This document shows, piece after piece, positions 1-10,132 of a stretch of 64,000 nucleotides of DNA. Numbering within the stretch: the stretch's first letter is position 1; each line of letters starts with the position of its first letter. The DNA is from Straminergon stramineum (lineage: Eukaryota > Streptophyta > Bryopsida > Hypnales > Calliergonaceae), in NCBI GenBank assembly GCA_963920665.1, contig OY987273.1, positions 12,092,501-12,156,500 on the forward strand, in the 5' to 3' direction. Position numbers and translations under genes: made by a program. Under the pieces are notes generated by a model. The model made no database searches and was not told where the DNA came from. It was given only the letters and a program-made list of their open reading frames with translations.

Positions 1-106
1 CCTTCATGTCACATGTGCTTATAACGTTGTTCTTACTTGTAGTTTAGCTCAATTCGAGCTAAACTGCAGGGAAGAACAACATTATAAGCGCATGCAACAT
101 GAAGGT
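1..106. repeat. Long imperfect inverted repeat (hairpin) with a type-A palindrome at its apex
   Basis: The first 106 bases fold back on themselves. The left arm begins CCTTCATGT and contains GCTTATAACGTTGTTCTT. The reverse complement of the right arm begins CCTTCATGTTGCATGCGC and contains CTTATAATGTTGTTCTT. Arms are about 45 bases with a few mismatches. The apex (41-65) is a near-perfect palindrome with core TTAGCTC...GAGCTAA, the same family found at 256-278 and 59,836-60,696. The window edge may cut the repeat. Confidence 0.7.
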
Positions 107-255
107 TTGTTTAACCATTTCTATGTTTAGGTCTATAGATATTTATCATTTTGTTTGAAATTTATTTAAATTTTCAAATTCAAGTGTCGGTGTTCAAGGC
201 TTCCTTATTGCTTCATGAATTTGTCACAGGTATTTGAAGGCCTTTGTACATGTCG

Positions 256-278
256 CTTTAGCTCGAACCTAGCTAAAG
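256..278. repeat. Type-A palindrome
   Basis: CTTTAGCTCGA followed by its near-perfect inverse, TAGCTAAAG, with a short centre. It is the second copy at this edge of the window. The family reappears only around the DUF7869-type gene near 60 kb, which suggests that the left edge and the right flank belong to one disrupted element. Confidence 0.6.
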
Positions 279-1776
279 TGTCATATGGATGTTTACCAAT
301 GATAAAATCACCTAACTTTTGATGGTTTACACTACTTACTACACTAGCATTCAATTGCACTAGAACTTAGCACTAATTTCTGAAGACCAAAAAATTAGGG
401 TCACATTTCATGGTTTCGAAATCCTACTCATCTCATACTTATGCAATCTGCAAACGCATATTGTTGTCCCTAAACCTGCTACTCCAACCCTTCAACTACA
501 AAAACATGTGGATCTCCAAATACAAAAACATAATATATGTAATTGGAAAGCTTCTGAGACTTACCTAGAAAAAAAAGGGTGCACAATCTTCGACAACACG
601 ACGCGATCCTTGCACCAACAAAATCACAATTCAAGCAATACCTAAAAACAACATTTCTGAACATGTCATCCCAAAACCTTAAAGTGAAACCTTAAACCCC
701 AATGTTGCTTAACCCTATCATCCACCATGAAATTTAAGGCACAAAACAGAAATTAGGGACATACAACAATGCTTATAAATCCAATTGATGCAAACATACT
801 GATCAATGAGGTTTAGCAATCCTAGAATGTTTATATTCATGTCAGGAAAACAATCCTACAGCAGTGTAAAGAAGAATGAGATCACGTCTAACACAAGAAA
901 ACACTCAAGGTGCAATACAAAATTGAAACCAATATAACCTAAACTTAATAGGATACCACAAATTACACGAATTGCCACAAGGTAACACAACTTATAGCGT
1001 TCAATTCACAAATTTTGAAGGTGCATGACATCCACAATCCCCAGACCACAAAGCTCTGCTTCTGTGACGGCCACCAAGAATTTGCACAAACCATGAAACA
1101 AACAATGACACTTTGGAACATGAAGCTGAACAGAAAAGGAAGTAGACCCTAGAACTTTACAACATGTCTAGCACATTTAGACATGCTAGAACCTCCAGCG
1201 GAAACATGGAAACTCAGGTCTTTGCAATGCCAAATACAATGCACATGTGACTACAAACACACTCACATAACTAGAAAAACAAGTACGAAACATTGAAATT
1301 CCGGCAAATCCTACTTTTCAAGTGTGGGATTGCAAAGAGAGTCACGAACTTGAAGGCAACAGAAAATGAAGCGCTCTGACAATGCCCAAACCAAAAAACT
1401 CCACACGGAAACAGCAGAAATGGAGAGCACGCCCCAACTAGATGGAAGCACTCACTGACACATGGAGAAAACGAAGCACTTCGACGAAGTGTAAACAATG
1501 AAACTGCATAGGGAAATAGCAAAGACGGAGAGCTTTACTCGTCGAGGTTTAGGGTCCACTCACTCACTGAGTTACACTCACAAAGACTCTCTAGGAACAA
1601 AGATCGCACGCCCACGATGCAAGAACTTCTAGGCGACATGGAAGCAAACTCAAAACATAGGTGCACCAAACCCTAGCACCCCAACGATGGAGGTTATGCC
1701 CATGCCCGAGTCCGTATACAGCGGTATTCATATTGATACCCGGCCCCTTCCCTTGTACCCGAGATTGCCTACTCGA

Positions 1777-1866
1777 TCTTCATCCTGATATCTGTCCCTC
1801 CCCTTGCACTCGGATCTTCATCCTGATATTTGTCCCTCCCCTTGCACTCGGGTCTTCATCCTAATA
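1777..1866 (+). repeat. Short tandem repeat, 38-bp unit
   Basis: A unit starting TCTTCATCCTGATATYTGTC begins at 1,777, 1,815 and 1,853 (the third is partial). A more diverged related segment precedes it. The ORF across it is a product of the repeat, not a gene. Confidence 0.7.
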
Positions 1867-3964
1867 CCAATAGCCTCTCATCTCACCGAAGTCTCTCCTA
1901 GCCCTAATTTAAGCCCTTAGCAACGTGGTGGACGATTACTATCCGATGAATGATAAGGAATTCTCCTTTGTAGGAAAGAATTGTAACTATTCGTCATCGG
2001 AATTAGGAATGGTAGGGAAAGATCTTCTATAGTAGTTTGACTCCCAATGAATATTTCTGGTTCTTGTAAAGTGGATAATGTCACACGGTTTTAGAATGGT
2101 TGATTTCCACGGTCACTAGCCTAGTGTTTAAGGATTGACAACTTCTCTCATCATATACTCAACCCATTATTCATCATGTACTCAACCCATTATTGATAAC
2201 CTGCACCAATGTCTTGTTTGTTTATAGACGGAAAAATCCTAAGAAGTTTGTTTGCAACCACGAATACCACAAAACTTCCTTTCATAACCTAATTATTTTT
2301 GTAGGTAACTTTGGTTAGTCTTGTAGGTTCATATCACTTAATATCCAAAACCTTTCTCATGTGCAATTCCATGTTGAATGCATAGTTACATCCCTTAATA
2401 TCTTAAGAGGGATTCAAAATGAGTCATTTACTCTTCATTCGTTTAAGTACACACTAGTGCCATGCAAATTATTCTTTTCTTTACCATGTCAATCAATGAC
2501 TTATGAAATAGTGAAAACATTTTGTTGTGTACTAACTTCTAGAGAAGACCTCCCAATTGGACAAAAACAAACTATAATGATTAATCGTTGCACTTTTGTC
2601 CCACTAGGTAGAGAGATGCTCTAACAACCTTTGGATTGAAAACATCCTTGTCTTTTTGGCTAGTGACCATGGTAATTATTCCTTTTCTTCATTGGTTGAC
2701 ATAGTCAATGTATTTCTAAAAAACTGAACGTATACATTATAGATCAAAGTGTTGTAGACAATGGTTCTCCCAAGACTAGAATCAGAACGGAATAATTTTT
2801 AAAGTAGAAGTATAATTCACCTAAAACTAAATTCACTATATAAAAAATATTAGAGAATTAAAAGTCAAAAGAGTGAAATTTATATATTTTGAAATCTACA
2901 TAGCCAAAAGAATTTTCAAGAAATTACAAATATTTGATGCAAAACATAATCTATAAAGAGCTTTTAATTTTTCCATCATATTTTTCATCTAAAAATATTG
3001 GTGAAAGGAGTAGACACAAATATAATGGTAGACACGAGTGTAACCATGTGATCTAAAAGTTGTTGTTAGCAACTTTCTGTTGATAGTTCTTCACTCAATT
3101 AATTGTTATTTTAAATTTTACATGAAAGTTAGGTTAGTGTAGGTAGCTATAAATCCAGTAACGGAATTAATTGTATAAAAAATGGCCAATTGAATCAATA
3201 GATTATAACAACTTTGCATGATATATTTTTCATTAATTAACAACGTGACATGTTTTTTTGATGTTGTAACTATTGTTAGAGATGGAATTAGCCTAAACAC
3301 CCTGAATTGTGCATTATATTTAAATATCTCAACTATAGGAAGGCATGAAATTGATTTGGTTTACGAATGAAGAAAATAATGTAGAAGTTGTCATGAAAAT
3401 AAGGGAAAGACCTTTAAATGATTCTTGACAATATGAAATTGATTTTACAATTAATTTCATAATAGGATGAAAGCAAAGAAAAAATTAACCCATCAATGTA
3501 CTATATTCTAAAGATGTCAACAATGGAAAGTGATTAATATAAATTTAATGAATTTGGAATGATAGATGAAATGTACTACTTCAAATTATTTTGAAGATGC
3601 TAAGAAATTCCATGCTAAATTGCTCAATGCTATAGATTTTTTAACTATACTATGAAGTAAGTTTTTAAAAATAACCCACAGTTGTTGCTCCATCGATATT
3701 GAGAAGTCATGAAAATTCACATGATTGGAACTTGTGTGTTTTTTTTTTTCACATAAAACATTCCCACAAGTATTTCATTTTTTTTTTCTCAAATGCAATG
3801 ATAATTCGGTTAACAACGTATTTCAAAAAAATTAGCATGACTCATGTGTAGTTCTGTACTATTGTAACTTAGTTCTTTACTTTATTTCCAATTGTATTTT
3901 TCTCACCTGTGAAAGTTCCTTACTTTAAGAAGTTGGGTAAAGTTCCACAAATAATTATAGGAGA

Positions 3965-4330
3965 CTCATTAAATCTTTCAAGTCATTTTAATCATCTCAT
4001 AATTTAGAGCATTCTCCCCACCCTAATAATAAAAATTTCTTTTAGTTCAAAAAATGCAATGAATGCATGAAATGTAACCCTACATTAAACCCAAACACTG
4101 AAAAAATGTGGGATCCATTCCAATTAAGCACATAAACTTCTGAATGTAATACAATCCAAGAACATAAAGCATAAATCATGAATCCTGTGTAATGTGCTTA
4201 TGAATCTTGATGTTTAAGAATATGCACATTGTATGGGGTTATAAATTTATCTATATGAATTCTATGACGTTTGTTATTTGATTAAAAATCTAATACAATC
4301 CATGTATTTTTCAAGGACCACACTAAGTAA
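3965..4330 (+). repeat. Diverged direct duplication, copy 1
   Basis: Matches 6,165-6,535 about 2.2 kb downstream. Shared landmarks occur in the same order: CATAATTTARAGCATTC, AAAATGCAATGAATG, ACATTGTATGGGGT and TTTGATTAAAA followed by CTAATACAA. Similarity is patchy, so the duplication is old or it is a dispersed repeat family. Confidence 0.55.
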
Positions 4331-6164
4331 ACCATGATTGAATCATGTTCTCTCATTTGTACAACAACCCTAAAGGTATACAAGAAATGTACATGCCAAT
4401 GTCTTTGAAATAAAGTATGAAGGCTGAGTCCAATTTTTAAATGCTTCTATATGTAGGTGTTCAATTTTTATAGCAAAATGCCCATACTTTTCCCAACTTG
4501 TAGCATGAGTTCTTGAAATAAATTGAGACAAAAAACTCCTATTTTTGAATGTATGGTCCTTGTAAAATGCAGTCCCGTGGTTAATTGTTTTGTTAATAAA
4601 TCCATACAATGGCATAAGGCCTTGCATGATGTCATTTAAAAAAAAATCTCTTGCCATTGTTTTCCTTCACTAGTAAATTCAGTTTCTCAAAAGAATTGAG
4701 ATGATGTGATTGTATTTGTAAATGTTTGGTCTTAAATTTCATGAATTGTAGGATTTTTTTTACAATTTCTAGACTATGTTAATATTGCCTTGCTTTCCAT
4801 GCAGTTATTGTAATACTATCATAGGAAGGACAACTTCTTGAATATGGGGTTATAGAGAACTTGGAAAGGATTTTCTAATTGCATCCTCATATTTCTAAAA
4901 TTAAAGTGGATTTGGCACCAATTACATGGTCACTTAGTTGAAGTTCTTAAGAAAAATATCATTCTTTAAAAAAAGGCTGAAGGCTTGACACATCTATGTC
5001 AATTTCAATCCAATGTTTTGACGATACAATACAATCTAATTCTTACTAATTAAATAAATGAAAAAATTTAATTTCAATTTATTGTAATTTAAGAAATTCC
5101 TTGATGCATGTGAACCTCATATATGTTTACCACAATTGAAAGTTGTTCATGTTCTTTCCATGTGGAGAGCAACGAACTAATTTATAAGAGCATTAAAACT
5201 TACATGAGTTGTACTAATGCTTATGAAAAATCAAAATTATGACAAGAAAGGCTCTTCGTACCATTCATTACTATCTGAATTGCAATGATCAGAGTGTGGT
5301 TATCATCCAATTGCAATGATTATACCACTTGTTAATATGACTGTTAAATTATTGCGATGATCAAAGCACGTGGAATGTTATGAAACATGGCATTACAATT
5401 GCATTGATCCCAGAACTTCACTTTAATCCTCAATTGATCATTGCATAATAATTTTTATAGACACATGCCATAAACATTGCTCATTTCATGACTTGAGTAA
5501 ATATAGTTATTTAAACTACATTGGAGGGTTCAAGCTATATTTTTTTAGTTTTCTTTGAAATTATAGTTCTTTAGATTACATCAAAGGACTCATAGTGGAA
5601 TTTTTTAGTCAACATTGTATGAAAAAAATCGCTACAATGACTTTTGTAAAAATGTGTACTAGTATAGCTCAAATGTTTACTTCATTTCAAACTTCATTAT
5701 TTTCACCAAAAAAAGGGCTTTACTTTAGGGACTTTTGAAAGAAGATTTGAAATTAAAGAATAAAGTACAATACACTTTGGGTTCATACTTCACTTTATTT
5801 TTCCTGCAATTAAAAAAATAAATATGCATCAATTTCATGAGCTCCTAAACCTCTAATTTACACATCATTTGTAGTTGTCTTTTCTATTTTTTTTCCTCAC
5901 CATGATGTGCTCTTCATTTCAAGAAGTATTAAATATTAATTCTTTACAATAGAGTGAAAGCACCACAAATCATGGGAACGTTGCACCTCAATTTGCATAG
6001 CTATTCCTAATGTACAATGTATACACTACAAGGAAAAATTTATTTAGTTGTATTTTGGAAAATTCAATTCTCAAAAGATATGAGATAAAGATGAAAATGA
6101 AAGTGCAGGCAAGAGAAGTTGTAAAATTTGGAAAAAGTTAGTGCAATAATGTAAATCTCATTCA

Positions 6165-6535
6165 ATCATTCCAGTCATTTGAAGCATATCATAATTTAAA
6201 GCATTCCCCTCCAAAAAAGAAATTAATTTGTTATTGCCAAAAAAATGCAATGAATGGATGAAACCACAATAACAGTAGTAACCTATTGTAAATGAAGGAA
6301 ATCAAATCCGAAATAAAAGGGAGACACTTTAAAACGGGGAATTCATTCAAAGGAATCACAGTAAGTTTTCAATGTAATAAAATTCAAAATAAGATAGCAT
6401 AAAGTGTAAACCCAATTTAATGTGTTCATGAATCCCCGATGTTTGAAAGTAAGTACATTGTATGGGGTCATATAGTTGTCGTCATGAGTTTTATGCTTTT
6501 TGTGATTTGATTAAAACCCTAATACAAGAATGAGT
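6165..6535 (+). repeat. Diverged direct duplication, copy 2
   Basis: Second copy of the segment at 3,965-4,330, same orientation, with small insertions and deletions. No coding potential was seen in either copy. Confidence 0.55.
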
Positions 6536-7442
6536 GGAATTTGAGAACCTATGATTTCCTATTTTGAGAATTATGCACACAAAAGGAATTTCTAAATTTT
6601 GTAAGAGATGAAATTTATATTTCTATTGAAGCATATAGGTGTTTACATCAAATTTTGAACCCCGAAGAAGCTAATTTAATGAACCAATGACTTCATAGAA
6701 TAGATTGAAGAAATTCATTCATGCTTGTAGCATGAATTTTAATAATTTAATGGAAGTACACATCTACAAAAGATGTATTTATTGTTCAAGGAAAAATTGT
6801 TCTTCCTAATTAGTTCAAGAAGTATTTAGATCATTGTGAGAATTCATAAGAAGTTAATGGAAGTACATGTTGTATTTAATACTTAGAACCATTTGAAAGA
6901 ATATAGTAGTTGACGCATTCTCTTTTTAGGAAAGAAATTGACACATAAGTTCCAAATTTGGGGGGATTAGGGTAGCATTCATGTTTCTTAGAAAGGTTTA
7001 TGGTGCTTAGTGTCGCGAGCCGTAATCCTAGAATACATCGGGTTAGTCTTAAATAGTTTATAGTTATACAAAAAAATTTCCAAAATTCTAATAGGAAAAC
7101 AAGATTAGAATCTTTTTAGCCTAAACATCTCTTTAAGGCTTAGACGATACTCGAAGTGTTCCGTAACAGGATCCAGGACGGAACCGGATTCCGGAAACCC
7201 GGATAGCGACAGCCTACGATCTAGAGTTCCGGTCTAGGAAACTAAGGATCCGTTATGGATAAACGGTCCGCTTCAGGAACGGTCGGTAAGATGACGGGTA
7301 CTTAACCCCGCCACTCCCATTTCTTCTTCCTCTTTCTTCTACAACTGTTTTGTGCGCGTATAGTTGAGAGAAAGAGTGGTGAGATAGTGATCATTTCAAG
7401 AGCTACTCACTGTCCAAATCTTGGTTTAGCTTTTAGTTTGCA

Positions 7443-7756
7443 ATGGGGGAAGGGGATATCCGAAAACCGTTGGTGACGGGGCGGATGGTCTATCCGACCA
7501 TTCCGGAAAGGCTGAGACACTTGGTCACAGTTGGAGGATGATCTGAGTGAGATAGGGTGTGTCGGCTTGTTTTTGAGACCATGGACATTAAAGAATGATA
7601 GGATGATTCAGGAGCTTATTGTAGGTGCCTCGAATCAGTACGAGTTGATAGTGAGGGGGCAACTCGGAACTTGGATTGATGAGGTCTGGGCCAAGGTTTA
7701 CGGATTCCCCCCAAAAGGATCCGGATTAGCCTCCCGGACGGATAAGTTGTAGTAGG
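7443..7756 (+). pseudogene. Copy 0 gag-like ORF, N-terminal part
   Basis: An ATG at 7,443 opens a reading frame that must shift near 7,530. From there LEDDLSEIGCVGLFLRPW aligns with the copy-1 and copy-2 product (..DLxSMGCxGFxxKPWGFK). DEVWAKVYGF matches EEVWRTVYSF. Two adjacent TAG codons (7,750-7,755) lie just before the insertion of copy 1. The frame resumes at 55,709. The encoded fold resembles gag-like 'putative plant transposon protein' domains only weakly (inference). Clearly a decayed relative, older than copies 1 and 2. Confidence 0.6.
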
Positions 7757-7761
7757 AAAGT
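7757..7761 (+). repeat. Target-site duplication AAAGT (left, copy 1)
   Basis: AAAGT directly precedes TGTGGCGATG, the left terminus of copy 1. It is repeated at 55,705-55,709 directly after the right terminus GCTGCGACA. A perfect 5-bp duplication nearly 48 kb apart shows that the two halves are one insertion. Confidence 0.85.
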
Positions 7762-8025
7762 TGTGGCGATGTGAAACTTTATTTTTTTTGGTTTACCTAG
7801 TAAAACTAACCGGAAACCCAGAGGTAGGTATCCGGATCTAGCTAAGGAACCATTGGGAGCTAAAATAGAGAAGAAAAATGAGATAGTGGAGGGATTTACT
7901 TGAATCCGGTCCCAACAGGAAAACGGATGAGAACGAATGTCTAAACCGGATAGGGGATGGACCGGATATCGTGGAGGAACTGGATCCAGAATAGGTCATG
8001 ATGAGGTGACAGGGGGTCCAACGAC

Positions 8026-8033
8026 TATATAAG
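8026..8033 (+). promoter_or_regulatory. TATA box of LTR-like copy 1
   Basis: TATATAAG followed by GGCTGGCCTG, conserved at the equivalent place in copy 2 (47,226-47,233). It lies about 260 bp upstream of the ATG at 8,288, as expected for a Pol II promoter in an LTR. Confidence 0.55.
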
Positions 8034-8287
8034 GGCTGGCCTGCCCAGTTGAACCTCTTTTGCATTTTTTTGTCTATCTTAGCGTTCTCCACGCTCTGAG
8101 CTCCCTACTCTCGTCTATAGCTTGACTTTCCGTGTTGGGTTTGTGTGAGAGTGTTTTTTCTCGAGAGTTGTGTTGATTTTGTTTTGATTTCCGGTTGAGA
8201 TCCGAGAGAGAAAGTAAGGAACGGGATGTGTGGCTAGGAGAGAGTGAGGTAGAATCAGAAAGGGGTTCCGAGCGCGCATCTGTGTCC

Positions 8288-9587
8288 ATGCCGCAGCTTA
8301 GGAGAAGTAGAGGTGGACAGGCTAATACATCCTCGGTGGAGGTGAAGCTCTGGAAGGTGATTCCGATTATTCCCTCTACTGAACCAACCAAGTCCCAATT
8401 CATGGAGGATTTGACTTCCATGGGTTGCCTGGGGTTTGTAGAGAAACCCCTGGGCTTTAGGGAGGAAGTCATGGTGAGGGAACTCTTGGGTAAGTTGTCC
8501 AATGAGTTTGATAACATTGTGAGAGCAGTTCCGCATCTCTAGATAGAGGATGTCTGGAGAACGGTGTATAGTTTTTGGGCAGGAGGATTAGGAATGGTGA
8601 ACCGGAAAGATGAGTTCGTCCGGGGCAAGTTCTAGGGTGCTGTCAACCCGAAGGACGGATACGCCATAGAAGACTGTGTAGACGAGCGGCACCACTGGCT
8701 TTTGTAGTTCCTTGTTTCAATCCTGCATTTGGAAAAGCCAACGAGGGTGACAATCTTCCTCGCGAATACGATTTTTGGCGCCCTGAGGGGAGACTAGAGA
8801 GTCGACTAGGCTCGGATCATTTCCGATTTGGTCACCCAACTCGTAGGTAGAGTTGGAAAGAGTAGGGCCACTCCCGTATGTCCCTACCTCATCCATCTCT
8901 ACCATTTCCATCAACTCCTGAGCGTAGGAGAGGAGAAGGTGTGGAGGGCTCAAGAAATCCTCCTGAGGTATGGAGAATCGGAAATGGATGATGAAGTCAA
9001 ATCCGGTTCCGAACTTGAGGAGAACAATGAGTCAGAAGAAGAGGAGGAGCTGCTGATGCCACTAATCAAGCGACAAAAGACGACCTCACCTCACAAGCGA
9101 GGCACACCACCCGGTCGTGATACCTCGGCCCCGGAAGAGAGACCAGAGGTTGAGAAGACCATGTCAGAGGAATTAGATCCCCATGATTCGTTCAACCCTC
9201 TCGTCAAGATCTTGTGTGACATGAGAGTGGATTGGGAACTGAAGAGAAGAATCCTGCTCGCGATCGGAAAGTTGGTGGGAGCGCTACCAGACAGAGAGCT
9301 ACCGAAGAAGGTGGCTAGTTGTATCTTCGATCCGGTTGAGACTTGAAAACAAGAGATGGAGATCTGGAGACTGCAAGAGGAGGTGGATTGAGTGAAGGCA
9401 GAACTCCTTGTACTTAAGGAGAACTTTGCAGCCGCTCGATTGATGGCAGATGAGGCTCAAAAAATGGTGGAGCAAGTGAAGGCCACATTTGGGGAGACTG
9501 GAATGGCCGCCGCCAAGGCTAAGCTATTTGACGAGAAGGTGCACGATCAGAAGAAGCCATGCGGGTCCCGGATGGTCGAGATTCTAA
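8288..9587 (+). pseudogene. Copy 1 gag-like plant-transposon ORF, N-terminal part
   Basis: One frame from the ATG at 8,288 (MPQLRRSRGG) to the insertion point is collinear with the copy 2 ORF. A globular N-terminal half contains MGCLGFVEKP, VRELLGKLSNEFD, VNPKDGYAIED and NTIFGALRGD. An acidic linker (SELEENNESEEEEE) with a basic KRQKTTS patch follows, then a coiled coil (VKAELLVLKENFAAARLMAD). Against copy 2, in-frame stops appear at eight places counting the C-terminal piece: TAG replaces TGG, CAG, CGG or GAG six times, and TGA replaces CGG twice. The fold looks like the gag-like 'plant mobile' domains of plant transposons (inference); no protease, RT or integrase is present. The frame continues at 54,131-54,431. 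Confidence 0.7.
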
Positions 9588-9590
9588 GGC

Positions 9591-9612
9591 CTTATTCGTT
9601 AAATTGAGACAA
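9591..9612 (+). repeat. Left terminal inverted repeat of the 44.5-kb element
   Basis: 22 bp, starting CTTATTCGTTAAATTGAGAC, identical to the reverse complement of 54,106-54,127. It begins exactly where homology to LTR-like copy 2 stops. Confidence 0.85.
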
Positions 9613-9848
9613 GCTACAGTCTCATTTTAATTCACTTCTATATTTAGAAAACAAAAGAGTTCATTAAATTGAGACAATTCAATGAATTGAGACTTAAAAA
9701 TGTTGAAGTACATATTTAATTAATTTACTATTGCTATAAATAGCAAAAAAAAGTTGCATTCATCTTTTGAACATTTTTATTTCATTAAAAATGTACACTT
9801 TAAATCATGCAAGATGTCATCAATTGAGACATTTCTTGAAATTGAGAG
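9602..9848 (+). repeat. Subterminal AATTGAGAC repeats
   Basis: AATTGAGAC occurs at 9,602, 9,667, 9,685 and 9,822, plus a variant AAATTGAGAG near 9,839, all in one orientation. The first copy is part of the terminal inverted repeat. Repeated subterminal motifs are typical transposase-binding sites. The right end has only the TIR copy. Confidence 0.6.
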
Positions 9849-10132
9849 GTGCATCTATGAAAGGACTAATCTTTAGGTTGTTGATACCAAACTTTAACAT
9901 CTAAAACATCTTTATTACAAAAAATTCAAATGAATACATTTAATACAGAACATTGGAGAAAAATGATAAGATAAAATATACTATTAATAGAAATCAACAA
10001 TTATAACACAATCAAACTATCCTAATAAAATGGACAAAATATATTTCTGCGAACATCTCAAAACATGTAAATGCAAAGTCCATGCAACTTCACACCCTAC
10101 AACAAAAACTACTTATATTACCTACACACTAT

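Larger units (their letters stand above)
107..7010. other. AT-rich gene-free stretch
   Basis: I find no convincing coding sequence here. ORFs are short, low in complexity and without family resemblance. It holds the palindrome at 256-278, a 38-bp tandem repeat at 1,777, a short 23-bp tandem repeat near 2,150-2,200, and two halves of a diverged direct duplication near 4.0 and 6.2 kb. It is probably decayed transposon or intergenic DNA. Confidence 0.5.
7011..7761 (+). mobile_element. LTR-like element copy 0, 5' part (split by copy 1)
   Basis: Begins TGTCGCGAGC, close to the inverted terminus of the related units (TGTSGCAGCA). It holds a GC-richer leader with repeated CCGG-containing words and the start of an ORF homologous to those of copies 1 and 2. 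It is interrupted at 7,761/7,762 by copy 1; the rest lies at 55,710 to about 58,430. Both parts together are about 3.4-3.5 kb, the length of the intact copy 2. I could not fix its right end or a target duplication, so the outer boundaries are approximate. Confidence 0.55.
7762..9587 (+). mobile_element. LTR-like element copy 1, 5' part (split by the 44.5-kb element)
   Basis: Starts TGTGGCGATG and parallels copy 2 from 46,962 base for base through the AT-rich start, the CCGGAT-rich leader, the TATA box and the ORF. It stops at about 9,587 inside the ORF, where the 44.5-kb TIR element begins. The rest resumes at 54,131 and ends at 55,704. The joined length is about 3.39 kb, against 3.37 kb for copy 2. 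There is no internal long direct repeat, primer-binding site or pol domain. Termini TG...CA with 5-bp duplications are those of LTR-type integration. Confidence 0.8.
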
